A stretch of DNA of 64,000 nucleotides from Phytoseiulus persimilis (taxonomy: Eukaryota > Arthropoda > Arachnida > Mesostigmata > Phytoseiidae). This document shows, one piece after another, positions 32,182-43,456 of this stretch. Every line of letters begins with the position of its first letter. The stretch's first letter is position 1. The DNA lies in NCBI GenBank assembly GCA_037576195.1, contig CM075104.1:17376211-17440210 (forward strand). Direction: 5' to 3'. Position numbers and translations under genes: made by a program. The notes beneath the pieces are model-generated. The model had not been told where the DNA came from, did no database searches, and worked only from the letters and a program-made list of their open reading frames with translations.

Positions 32182-33429
32182 GGTCACCTTGAGGATATTT
32201 TAAGTGTGATAACTATTTACTTAATATAAAGTGCTGCCTAACGATCTGACGACACGGCGCCATCCTGGTCTTGGAGCTCCAGGCTTCAAGGCGGCCGCCG
32301 GAGAACGTCAAGCAGATTCTTCAGTGAGGTGTCAACTACGCAGTGACACAAGCACACACCCTAGACACAGCTGTCCGTGTTGATGACGCACGCATTTGGA
32401 ACCGAGACAACCTTCGGCCAACAGACGAAGCCAGCATCGGACGATTCATCAACTCATTTCGGGATTCAAAAACGGGAAGAAGTTCCGTCGCCAACGTCCT
32501 GGATCACCAAGTCCATTTGGCTCGCCGGTGCTCGAGGTGAAGTGGTGGACCAGCCGGCCGGCCGAGAGTAAATCGCTAAAGAGCATTGGAGCGACGACTG
32601 CAGGTTGATCATCGGTAAAAACGCCTTAAACTCTTCCATTGATTGAGTGAGACGAGAGGCAGCGTCGATTGCAGTCAAAAAAGTATTACTGGATGATGTG
32701 GCTGCGCCGGTCTCTGCGGGGACGGGGCCTGAAATCAAGGGTGGGCAGTCGAACTCCCACCTTTGAGAGTGCCCGATATTCTCTGAGGTCTCGTATGATA
32801 CATACATAGCTCACACAAAGCTCATATGCGCAGGTACTACAGGACCAGCAGTAGCCGCGCTAGACCCCCGCCACCCCAGCTCTAAAAGAGAGAAGTTCGC
32901 TTCATTAACGCCTCGAGATGGCTTAGCTGATGAAGCAGAGAACAAAAAGGAGTTTAATTTTTCATTTAGTCTTCTCCTACTTCCTTCAGATGTCGATGGC
33001 TCCGACGGTCCGCCTGCTCGATTCGTGTTCGCTGATGTATGTCCTTCTCTCACTCTATGATCCCAGTGAGTGTCTGCGGACCCAAAACATACTTTTGTCT
33101 CTATCCATGTTCACGAATCTGTAAAAATCCGGGCGCGTCTGAACCATCGGATTTGCGAAGCCCGTCGAGCCATGCACCAATCGACCTGACCCTGGGAGCC
33201 GCAAACGTTCTTAGCGAGTCTGCTCCTGTCCTGTTTCAGGACTACCCTCTTCAGCGGGTCCAGTCACTTCTGGTCTGCGTTAAGAACAATAAAAATCGAA
33301 TCCCCCTCAATCATTATTGCGATCATTCATTCCCGGAGCTGGACTTCGCTGATGACGCCCTCGCCGCTCCTCTGTTTCAAACGAAAAACAGGAACTGTTT
33401 GACAATGAGCTTACGGGTCGAGATTTATT

Positions 33430-33714
33430 ATGAAGAGAAAGATCGCCGTACTCGTTGCTGCCGGTGTCACCATCGTCGACCTCCTCCTTTTTCTTCACTT
33501 CGTCCTCGAGAAAGGATTACCCGTCCTCTCTCTACTGACGCCGCTGTCGAAGCTGAGAGAGTTCTCTCCTCGAACGCGGCGCTTTCAAGACCCGATAATT
33601 CGTTTAATATGCACTTCAATATTTCTTTTAATTTTTATCGCAAATCCTTTCCCTGCACCGAACCCTTCCTCCGTTCTTTTCTTTCTTGTGCGCCCCCCCC
33701 CCCTGCGTAGCTGA
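33430..33714 (+). CDS. Candidate signal-anchor peptide, 94 codons (hypothetical)
   Basis: ATG 33430 opens MKRKIAVLVAAGVTIVDLLL, a basic n-region and a long hydrophobic core (residues 5-26), followed by a charged segment and a second hydrophobic stretch (57-71). The end runs into a C11 tract, so the last residues are simply poly-Pro from a homopolymer and the true end would lie elsewhere. A 223-codon frame overlaps on the same strand and a 63-codon frame on the other, so coding status is doubtful. No homologue recognised. Confidence 0.18.
   Translation: MKRKIAVLVAAGVTIVDLLLFLHFVLEKGLPVLSLLTPLSKLREFSPRTRRFQDPIIRLICTSIFLLIFIANPFPAPNPSSVLFFLVRPPPLRS
33693..33703 (+). repeat. Poly-C tract (C11)
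   Basis: Eleven consecutive C on the + strand. Confidence 0.9.
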
Positions 33715-34203
33715 GTTTCCTCCGCTTGCCGGTTGTTGCTGTCGTCGTTCTCGTCGCCGCCGTTGTTCCCCAGCTCAAGTTCGTTTTTCTCTCTTTCGTA
33801 GAATTTTCCATTAACATTTTTCTCCAGGATTTCTCGTCCGTTCTCCGCGTCGTCGAGGCCGCCATCGCCCGGTCGGTAGGGAGGGAGGCAGTCAAGTTTG
33901 CTGCTGACTCGTTCGCCACACCCTCGTGGACATCTGAGATTAGCTTAAGACTCCATCGAAGTCTCATCGGCTCTCAGAGAGCAGGCCGAAGACTAAGGAA
34001 CGCAGAGAGGAGGAACACCGAGCGAGAACTTGTCTCTCTGAACGGTGTCGCAATGGAACGGCAGGGAAATCGAAAAGCCACTCGACCAGCCGGCTCGCTC
34101 GCCGCCCGGTCAGTCGTCTTATCGCCTAATACCGGGACAATATCGAGAACAAATCTCTTCTTGCCTCTCCATGATCTCCGAAAAAGCTTCTCCCGTGACC
34201 TCT

Positions 34204-34220
34204 CCCCCCCCCCCCCCCCC
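34204..34220 (+). repeat. Poly-C tract (C17)
   Basis: Seventeen consecutive C on the + strand. Confidence 0.9.
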
Positions 34221-36763
34221 TCCGATCCTCTCGTCGCTCGGAGGTCGGATTTCGATTTCGTGGTGTAGGTGCATCAATTTCACGCCGAGGGAACGCTTCA
34301 AGTTCACCCGCACTTGCGTCGCTCATTCCGACTGTGGACCTGTTGTCGACTGGCGGAGTGGCTCGATAGGGCTCATCGCGGAGCAGGCGTCCAGTTTTAT
34401 CCGGCTGTGTCCGGAGGGATGGGAGCCTGGCTCTCTTGACGCAGATACGAAGCCGGCTGATAGAGTGACAACAGACTGATGAGTAAATCCTGCCGTTGCC
34501 GGTCGGAGTCGTCTTGACGACTTCGATTCAAATTGGTCAATGACATCAAACGGAGCAGAAAGACTGTTGTTGGCCGTAATTTCGAGCGCCGTCTTTGTCA
34601 TTGTCCCGTCCACAGCAACGGCCGACGTGGAAGCACTCCTGGCGGCATCGAGGAGAGGAGACGGAGAAATTTAATACGACCGGCGAACAGGTTACAAACA
34701 ATCCGCCACGGCGCGCAAATTCAAATACAGATTATGTTGATTCTTCTTCTAAGACTTTGTTCCATCGACGTGAGGCGTCTCGCGAAATGCGCTTTGACGT
34801 ATTTGACTTTTCGCCGCCGCCGCCGCTGTTGCTGCTCCTGCTCTTGCTGGGTTGGCTGTCGCTTGCGGTGCCTGCCGGCCAACCGGCCTGCCTGCCTGCC
34901 CGCCGCTAAAGCCCGCTTCGATTGTCTCCGCGGATTCGTCGAGGGGCCATCTGGTTTCTCTCATTTTTCCATCTTTCTCTCGCTGGCTCACTCGCTAAGC
35001 TAGATGACTGACGAACGGACCGACGGCCATACGTACAGACAGATAGACAGACCGATGTACAAACGGACGGATGACAAAGCCGCGGCTTGGCTAGAAAATG
35101 GCGACCGACCGACGACGTTCTTCAAATGAAGAACGAGCAGCGCGCTAATACCTCTTCTCCATCTTCGCTCTCGTCTTCCCCTCGATCCGGCTCTGAATCT
35201 TCACACCTCGATCAGGCGAACACTCATCACACCAACAACCGAGGAATCGGGCCAACTGAATTTTCGGGATCGTCTGAACGTTGCCGTGGGAGGCCGCTCT
35301 CGGTCCGAGAGTTCTCTTCGCCTAGCAGATTCCGGAGACCGGAACCTCGACGAGAGCGAAGGGGAGCCGGAGCTCAAATCAGGAGAACCAGGTGGAAATT
35401 CCGCCTCTCCTCCCGTCCATGGATGTCAAGCCGATCGGAAACGGCGATATGGAGATGAGGAGTGTCGTGAAGCAGGCGCAGTCACCACATTTTTCCGCGC
35501 TCTCCGCTGCTGCCTGGGACGCCACATTGCAGACAATGCGATTAAATCTCTCGCCTCCTCGAAACTTCACTTTCCCCTTCCACGAAAGAAAAATTCGAGA
35601 AAAGAGCAGCGCTCTGATGCGCATCCGTATTCAAGTTGTCATCGTCGCGAGTCCTAGCTCGCTGCTGACTCTTGTGCCGCATCCTCGCGTCTCGGGGCCT
35701 GCATCTCTGCCATCATCAACGGAGCATTTTTCTGCCAGCTATCTTGGCTCTCTCCTCAGTTTTTATGGCTGCATCCCTGGCCGCGAAATTGTTTGGCTGA
35801 AGATCTGAATCACGTCTAACTACGATGCTCTCCACGGTTGGGTTTCCTCTCCGACGGAGTTCCCTGTGGGCGGCGAATCGTCTTCGATGATCGATGTTTC
35901 GAGCCAGTGGAGAGATAAGAGTTGTGGTCACTGTTTCTCCGCGGACGACTCGGACCGAATTCGATGACGCTCCGAAGACGCAACACACAGTGGCTCGTTT
36001 GCAACGAAGAAACGGGAGCGAAGCCACATCTTTGATGTCTTTCGGGGATCGTCCACACTTCGAACGGTCGATGCTTCATGCGGAGCGGGCAGAGGCGGAA
36101 GTTTTCACACATTATCCGCGCTCTCTTCTTCGTATCTTTCGGTCGCGAGGCCGCGAGCTTGGATTTGGCGCCACGCGAATCGCAAGCGTTCCAAGGTGCC
36201 GTTAGACCTCCACAGTTGATATGGCTGCGGGCATGAGCTCTGTCCTCGCTACCTTCTTGCCTCGGTTGGGCCCGTCGTTCTCAGTTCCACCTCAATGTGA
36301 GTGACCAGCTCAAACGTTGGCGAGCATGGAGGCAGGCGGGCAGGCAGACGAGCAAGAGGAGAACCCCAGTCGATTTGCATTGCAGATGATCGTCTACTTC
36401 GGCCCTATGGACTTAGTCCGTTGGTTTTCCCTTCTGCTTCGATGCGGATTGCTCATACCTAACGCCTCGGGACAGGACGCGGTTTTGATGTCGAGCCTCA
36501 ATTATCGAACTCCGATTCTTCGAGGCCGCAGCGGACGGATCAGAGTGCTCGAGCTCCTGCACCAGACTCTAGAAATTTTCTCGTTGATAAGTCTGTCTCG
36601 GGCCGGAAATAAGTGACTGGAGAATCGAATCGGTGCTGTCAGGAGAGAAGATTTCAGGTGAATTCTCGTTGTGTCACCCTGTTATGGCAACAGAAAGGGA
36701 GACTCTTGTTCATGAAATAAACATGAACATCGATTCTTAATGCGGCTCTCGCATTAGTCTTCT

Positions 36764-36781
36764 GGATGGATGGATGGATGG
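36764..36781. repeat. GGAT tetranucleotide repeat
   Basis: More than four perfect GGAT units. Confidence 0.9.
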
Positions 36782-39700
36782 CTGAATAATACTCAACCTC
36801 TCGGTATCCCTCCCCTAATTCGCGCGGAATGATTTTCCAGTTTGTCGATTCGACATTCTCCAGTCTGTTTCCTGTTGAAGAGCGTCACTTAGCTGCTTCC
36901 TCCAGAATTCCATTAGTCGTATTTATTCAAGAGTCGCGGCTGCCGTACGGGTTCATGGCTCATGTGATTGCTCAATGACTTCGGAGATCGCGCGCCGGAT
37001 ATTGGTAAACACCTTGCTGAGCTGCAGATTCCCCTCTGGATTCGGATCATGAGGCGGCGATAGCCTTCGGTCGGAGCTTAGAACTCGCCTGTTTCGAGTG
37101 CACACGATGGAATTGTTCGAAGGAGAGACACTCTGCAGGTTGAAATCCCGCGCTGTTTCACCCACGTTCGGTTGTCCTCTCGCTGTTCTGTAAATCGCAT
37201 CGGCGCTCAGCCCGTTCTGGTTTCGGCTCTGCAGGCGCCCGATCACCAGCCCCCCCGCTTAGCTCGACTATCCAGCGTGGTGAGATCTCCGAATCATTGT
37301 TCCTCAGCTCTTAGTGGAATCCATGCTAATGTTCGACGATCACGTTCTCCGTCGTTCCAGAGAGGCGACGCGACGGCGAAAGTAGCGGCGGGAGCGTCAG
37401 AAATCCCTCTTGAGAGGTGATCATGCAGCTTTCGAGTATATGGAGAGAGACGAGACGTTTCCAGCATACTACTCGAAGACAAAATATTCAGCGAAAATCG
37501 AACGGAGAACCCAAACGGACAAACAGCTCCCGATCACCCACACACATTGAGATATTTTCGTGCTCATGGTGAGAACGACGGAATTCTCGTTTTCGAATAT
37601 CAGAGTTTGTTTCCCCAGGTTCGGAGCAATCGTCTCAGATACGCCGAAAGAACGATTCCTGGAAGTCAGATGATCCCACCGAGAACTCGAATCTGAGAAC
37701 AAACTTCCTTGGGCCAGCCCCCTAATCGGCTGAGGGTTTTGACGCTTACCTTACACAAATTGTTGTGTCTCTTTCTGTTGTTGTTGTCGCTGCTCTCGCT
37801 GTTGTTAGTGACAAATAGCGTTGGTATCACTGTCGAATGCGGCGGAATTCAGCGGGTGACAAACGAAACTCGTGTTTGTCCACTCAGTTAATGTCTTTCG
37901 GGTCGCGACCCACTATTCAGAGCCGCACGTATGCAAACGGTGGTGAAGTGTTTTTGTCGTGTTATACGAAACGAACATGGAAACTTGTCGCGTTGAGCAA
38001 CTGTCTCAGCCGCTACTGGAGCGAAAGAACATCTAAATTCAGATGTAGACGATGGAATCGGAATTTCTTGGAGCGCGGCTCGCCTGCGTACTTCTTCTTT
38101 CTTGCCGCATTACATGGTGACTGGCTCCTCAAATCGCCGCGCCGCTGACGACCGCCTCTGGTTCACCCTACTTGAGAGTTCGACCCGATACAGGCTGGGC
38201 CGGTGGTTCGCCGAGACCGCGGACTGTGTCATTTTGCCAGGGGAGCAACTGTTCGGTTGCTCCCAGGCCGAACTTGATCCCGAGAGACTTAGGAGGAACT
38301 TCAGTGCTTTCCGCTGAGCCAGACGGCGCGGCATCAAAAAAGTTCCGCTGAACTCATTCAGGCTTTCCTGGAGACTGAGGCGAACTGTCGCACCGTCCGT
38401 CCGACTCGCAGCCGGGCCTGTGAGAGGTCTTTACTCCTCTTTGTTCGAGCTCTCCTTTCAAGAAAGGGAACTTTCGTGCCCTCATCGCTGCTGTTGTTGC
38501 TGTTGCTGCAGCGGCTGCAGTCGACATTGGTATCACCGCGGACGGGTTGGGTTTCAACGCGAGGGGAATCGCTTCAGCCGAGGACGGTACTGCTGTGTAC
38601 CTTCACGCCCATTGAAGTAGCAGCAGCGCGGTCGAGTTCCGAAACTGCGCAGCGGACGTTGCCTTGATCCAGCTTCCGCTGCAGCTGGTTTGCATCTCTT
38701 TCCCAATAATTAATTCTAATTGTTCTCCGCTAGGGGCGCTGGCGCACTGCAGCAACCGCCAATCACGAACCGCCTCAGCCTGGCGACAAAAATTAAAAGT
38801 AATTAACGTCTCTTTCTCCTGGAGCTCCCCTCTTCTTTCGCCTGAGTTTTTCTCCCTTGCGCTGGGAGCTCTACTTTCCCTCTCCAGTGACGGTGTGTTC
38901 TGACTGCAAGAGCTGCGAAACGCCTTCCGCTCGTAACGTCCCGATTTAAACTCCCGCGAACCGGAGCTAAGCAATCCGTCCCGTGTTTGCGTCGAGCACG
39001 CCATACGAGGCTCGATGCGCCAGGCCCGCTCGGAGAGCGGATGTTCGCAACGAACTGTATGAAAAAAATCAGGGCAGCCTCCCATGGAGTGCCTCTATTC
39101 ATTGGGCACCTTGACGCAGTCGTGCTGATACCGATTACAGGCGTGAGTCGATAATCCGTTCGGCAGTAATGTTGTCATCTTCATTAACAACAAGCACCGT
39201 CAACCAGCAGCGTTGCAGGAAGACCGGTCGGCCGTCAAGCAGCCAGGTGACTACTGCATCTGTCATTTCGAACGAAGGAAGAGCCGAATGGCGGTCGAGT
39301 TGGCGAAGCCGTCATCAAAGAATAAAAACACCACTCAGACCCTTCAAACACGCTGAGCTCGCGAAAACTGCAACTCATGGTACTAATAAGATAAATGCAC
39401 AACTAACAGGGCCGTCATCAGGGACGAGGGACCTACAAAGTCGGAAACCGCGAGAAAACTCTGGAGTGAATGGTGAATCCATTCTCCCGCGATTTCTGAA
39501 TCATTCGATCCGGAACAGGAGGCAACAGGGGAGGAGCGGAATTGGAAGGCCGGCGGGCGCGAATCATATTTTTCCCATGAACATTGATTTTCGGGACGGA
39601 GTGGGTCAACAAACAAATAAATAAACGAATAAGAAAATCAGGGGCTTAGACGGCATCCGCCAAGGCATGGGAGCGGCGAAGCGGGCGTGCAGTTCGAAGC

Positions 39701-40030
39701 CAGTCCGCAGATCCCATTGTTTATTTTCTTTTCTTCGTTTTTTTCATTTCCCTTTGATTTTCTCATCGGTGCGCGGGCTGACGGACTTGCTGGCTGGCGT
39801 TAATTGATTTGTGCGACGACTGCAGACGCGACCGCCGGTCGGAGCGAACGCTGGAGTAGAAGCGAACAGACGAAGGCAACAACAGCAACGACGACAGCGG
39901 CGGCGGCGAAGAAAAGGAAAAAAGACAAGAAAGCGAGAAAAACACCGAGTAGATTGAGGCGAGATTAAGTCTGCTCGCTCGCTTGGCCGCCATCTTCAAG
40001 TGCGTCGGCAAGCAGGCGGCTATGCAGAGC

Positions 40031-40046
40031 GACCGACCGACCGACC
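40031..40046. repeat. (GACC)4
   Basis: Four perfect GACC units, the same motif as at 19-34. Confidence 0.9.
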
Positions 40047-40685
40047 GATCAACCGGCGGCCGGTTCTGGGATTTTTGATTCATATTCCCTGGTGAAGATT
40101 AGAAGGCTTGATTGACGTACCGGCTGGCAGATCTAGCTGACTGTTGACTGACTAATGCATCCACGTACTGCTTCTAACCGTTCTCCCGTGACCGCTCAAG
40201 TGGTGCGAGGGAGATTTGAAAATTGATTACCAATCGAGCCGGCTCTGACGAAATCACAATTAAATCTGACGAAGGGATTCTTCCGAACGGGGGTAACTCA
40301 CCTATCGATTGCCGAGAAAAACTGCATTTCCCAACCTCAGTCCACTCGAAGTCCGGATATTCGATTTCGTTCGGGTTTGTGGAGCCAGTCTTTGCCCCCT
40401 AGAGGGGTTGTCTCGATCCCCCACCGATGTCAGACAACGAGATCCATGCCCGACAACAAACAGTCAATCTCTGATCGTCCATCAGCAACGCGAAGACCGG
40501 CCAGCCGTCGACAAATCACACCGACTTCATGTTGGTGGCCTGTCTCCTGTATACGTGATTGGATTACTTGTATTTCATATGGAGCTCAATAGTCGCCACC
40601 GGTCAGGTAGGCGTATTCGATCGCTTAGTTTGCCCGTGTGACTCTCGGTCGGACGCTCGTTTTTCGGATCGATTTGTCCTCTCGG

Positions 40686-40750
40686 TGGCGGCGGCGGCTG
40701 CTGCTGCTGCCTGGCGGGCGGACTAGTTGGCCGGCCGGCCGGTTGGTTGG
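40686..40750. repeat. GGC/CTG run and GGCC/GGTT tetranucleotides
   Basis: GGCGGC and CTGCTGCTG runs to 40710, then (GGCC)3 and (GGTT)2 at 40729-40750, with TGGCGGGCGG between them. Confidence 0.85.
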
Positions 40751-41360
40751 AATTAAGCAATTAACGGTGTCCGTTCCTCTAGGATTCCCGCTGGCGGTGG
40801 TCACTCGCTGTGGTCGCCCTCGGACCGTACCAAATGACCAAACCGCGGCCACCTAGCTGGCTTGTGAGCGAGCGAGAAGCACTTGGCCAGTTTGACCTGG
40901 CTGAATACCAATGGCTCGGAACGAGGCTTCGGATCCGTCCCCCATTCATTTAGCTCCCCTCGGCGCGCCATGTCCGCCCGCTTGCCGACCGGCCGGCCTG
41001 CTTGCTCGATGTCCTCGAATATCCAACCGTTGTTCGAAGGGCCAATCCGTCCCGATCTCACCCCGACCAAAGAACGCCCGTGGACCTGTTAATGTTACGA
41101 ATAAGCATAACGTAAATCGCTAGGAAATGACTCCGGCCCTCGGGAGGTGCCTCAGAACGCTTCGGTTCCAGAGTTTGGTTCGCGTAATCTAAGACGGCGA
41201 GCTTTCGGCGGGGAAACCGAGGCGCCAAAATTATCGGAGCAAAATTGCTAAATCAGTTCCACGCCATGGCTCCCCTAATACATACAAGGTAAGCACATAG
41301 GCGCTAATCCTGGCCCTCCTTTCACTGGTTCAATCCTCCTCATCCACGTCCACATCCTCA

Positions 41361-41393
41361 TCGTCGTCGTCTTCTTCGTCGTCGTCGTCGTCG
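41361..41393. repeat. TCG/TTC trinucleotide repeat
   Basis: Tandem TCG units interrupted by TTCTTC. Confidence 0.9.
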
Positions 41394-41829
41394 TACCATT
41401 CACTTGTGCCATGGCGAAATCAAAGCGAAATCAGAGATCTTTGTGGACACAGCCCCTTCTCTCGAAGAAAGGCTTGGGCTCCTTCTCATCGTCTCCTCTC
41501 GCGGCGAAGCAAAGCAAGCAAGTGAGGGGAACGATGAACGGTGAATCTGGTCGCCTGGCTCCGGGAAGAAGCGAAGTAGTAGCAGCCGCCGCAACCCCTC
41601 CTTGCTTTCTAATGGGGGTCACTCCCACCACCCCACCCTTTGCTCCGTGCGTCGGTCCGTCCGGCAGTCGGTTGGTAGGCAGCAGACAGAAAGGCTCTAC
41701 AAATTCACCAAATCACGTGTCCTTAAATAATATCTCAACTCGCTCGCTCGCTCGTCCGCCCGCTGGCCTGCTCCAACTACCACGACCTATTCCGACGAAT
41801 AGGCGGTTGGCGTCTTTGGTTGAGATACT

Positions 41830-42149
41830 CTCTTTTTTTACGATTTCAGGGAGTGAGCTCGAGAGAAAGGAATGAAATGTGGTTGTTCAACAGGAAAGAA
41901 GAAAGGGAAGAACAAGCGGGTGCCGATGACTGTTCCTCGGAACGCCTCGCTGTTGCCTTTTCTTTTCGATCGAGGTCAAATTCGACAATTACGATCCTCA
42001 TTTCGCTCGCGTGGCTCGTTTGGATCATGGTATGCCCGCCAGGATGTCACAAGCTGAGCTCGGGACTCGGAGACAGCGAGCTCGCTCAGTCGCACGGCGA
42101 CGTGCAACTTCTTCGGCACGGACGCTGGACTTGCGCTCGGAGCGTATAG
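41830..42149 (+). other. Acceptor-like site followed by an open frame
   Basis: A T-rich tract, CTCTTTTTTTACGATTTCAG (AG at 41848-41849), is a good 3' splice-site match. The frame running through it stays open to 42149. It contains NEMWLFNRKEEREEQAGADD and a hydrophobic stretch (TITILISLAWLVWIMV), then Cys/Gly residues. If real this would be an internal or terminal exon of an unnamed membrane protein. A - strand frame overlaps (41976-42242). Only the site and the open frame are seen; the exon is inference. Confidence 0.2.
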
Positions 42150-42539
42150 ATCACGGAAGCGACTTCTGTTGGTACGGAGCTCGTTTGAAGCATTCGGAGG
42201 GAGATTCGAGGCGTTTCGCGGAAGGATGAAAACCGATTTCACGGCGCTTGCATCTCACCAGGATAATCATTAGGCCAATGTAGCCTCCTTGAGGGGTTGT
42301 TCTCGATGAAGGGTGAAGCCGTGTTCGAGTAGGCTAGTGTAGTGTAGCGCACGGTGGCTCGCACCAACGGTAACTCAATGGCAATCAAAGCAATGAGCGG
42401 AGGAGAGAACGGCGAAGGAATTATTGGAAGCAATTCTAGCGATCGACCGAATCACCGGCAGTGCAGCCGCAGCGCACTCTGTACAGCGGCTCATAGAGGA
42501 GGGAGATCGCTGCGGAGCGCAAAGCAAAGCACAGCTCCC

Positions 42540-42548
42540 ATATATAAG
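42540..42548 (+). promoter_or_regulatory. TATA box candidate
   Basis: ATATATAAG in GC-rich surroundings (CCC before it, ACAGCC after). A start would be expected near 42570. No initiator consensus is obvious there. Confidence 0.25.
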
Positions 42549-42567
42549 ACAGCCGTTGGTTCCTTGA

Positions 42568-43149
42568 ATTGAGGTAATTATAGACACCTGTTACCGTCAC
42601 TCGAGCTCAACTCGAAGGTGCAGCGAGGAGCCAACAAAGGAAGGAAAGAACGAACGAGAGATCCCACCATACGAGGAACAACCTCTGGATGGCCGTTTGC
42701 TCGGTCAGTCTGGCTGTCTGTCGGTCGGTCGCGAGCCCCCTGAGTGGCTTTACATCTTTGCTTACGGCGTGTTCCTCAACGCTCTGAGCGTTTTAAAAGT
42801 CATACCAAAAAAATTCCCCGGTCGATGGCGAGCAGAGTGCGATGCGGGTTTGAGCAAGTTGAGACTGGGGCGCGCCAGGGAAACTCTCGGGGGTGGGTGG
42901 CGGGCGGGCTGTGATGTCGGGGCTCCAGAGGAAACGAGGGACGATGGAGAGGACAAGGAACCGATGAACGACTTTCTTTGCCTTCCCTCGCGGCGTCAAA
43001 TGGTCTTTTTCCGAAGCATTGCGTCCTGTATTTTTTTTTTGCTTTCTTCGCAGCAACGAGGAATGAGGAAGAGCGCAGTATCAAGCTGGTCGCTGCCCGT
43101 GAAGATAAGGCAAGGCAGCGCAGGGCGAGGCAAGGACAAGGAAGGCTAG
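42568..43149 (+). other. 193-codon stop-free run downstream of the TATA box
   Basis: Stop-free from after TGA (42565-42567) to TAG at 43147-43149. There is no ATG in the first half; an in-frame TTG is at 42697. Parts look protein-like (EWLYIFAYGVFLNALSVLKV), others are Gly/Arg-rich and come from repeats such as GTCGGTCGGTC. A stop-free run of this length is about what chance would give once in a window of this size and composition, so I do not call a gene. Confidence 0.18.
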
Positions 43150-43433
43150 ACGACTAAGAACTCCATGTGCTCTGAGCTGCGAGTGAGGTTCAGTGTCGTC
43201 TCACGGAGCTTATTATCTCGCTGGTATTATTTCCGCTGCCGCCGCGATGCTCCGCGAATATGTCTTAATTAGCGAAATTGCAATCGAGCTGCGAGGGGAG
43301 TGTGTCTTAGCTTAGACTCGGAGAGTCTCTCTTGCACACGGACTCACGAGGGTTAAAGTTTAACAACGTCACATCAACTGAACAACTGTTCCACCGGCTA
43401 GGGCAGCGCGCCCGCTGATGTTACTTTTGATTG

Positions 43434-43456
43434 CTCTCTCTCTCTCTCTCTTTTTT
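43434..43456. repeat. CT dinucleotide tract ending in T6
   Basis: (CT)8 followed by six or more T; GAGA-type on the opposite strand. A T10 run lies nearby at 43031-43040. Confidence 0.9.

Larger units (their letters stand above)
28286..33429. other. Gene-less stretch
   Basis: Overlapping frames up to 126 codons, none recognisable. GCC repeats lie near 28508-28525, a GCC/GTC-rich patch at 31500-31575, TCG/TCA repeats at 32055-32100 and a CCAG repeat at 32165-32181. A long - strand frame at 33307-33498 and the + strand frame from 33039 (223 codons, ATG at 33039) overlap the next entry; the latter is Ser/Pro/Arg-rich with no motif, and I regard it as fortuitous. Confidence 0.5.
33715..41829. 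other. Repeat-rich gene-less stretch
   Basis: Frames up to 180 codons on the + strand (33726-34268) and 160 on the - strand (38603-39085) are built of repeat-derived Arg, Ser and Pro and overlap one another. Contents: a C17 tract at 34204-34220, scattered GACA/GATA/GACGG units at 34989-35070, a GGAT repeat at 36764-36781, CTG/TTG runs near 37775-37810 and 38490-38525, GACC at 40031-40046, GGCC/GGTT at 40729-40750 and GTC at 41361-41393. TAATTA-type AT islands (for example 38705-38722) lie in GC-rich surroundings. Confidence 0.55.

Noticed and set aside
33039..33710. 223-codon + strand frame
   Set aside because: Composition is repeat-driven (Ser, Pro, Arg), it overlaps a better signal-anchor frame and ends in a poly-C tract.
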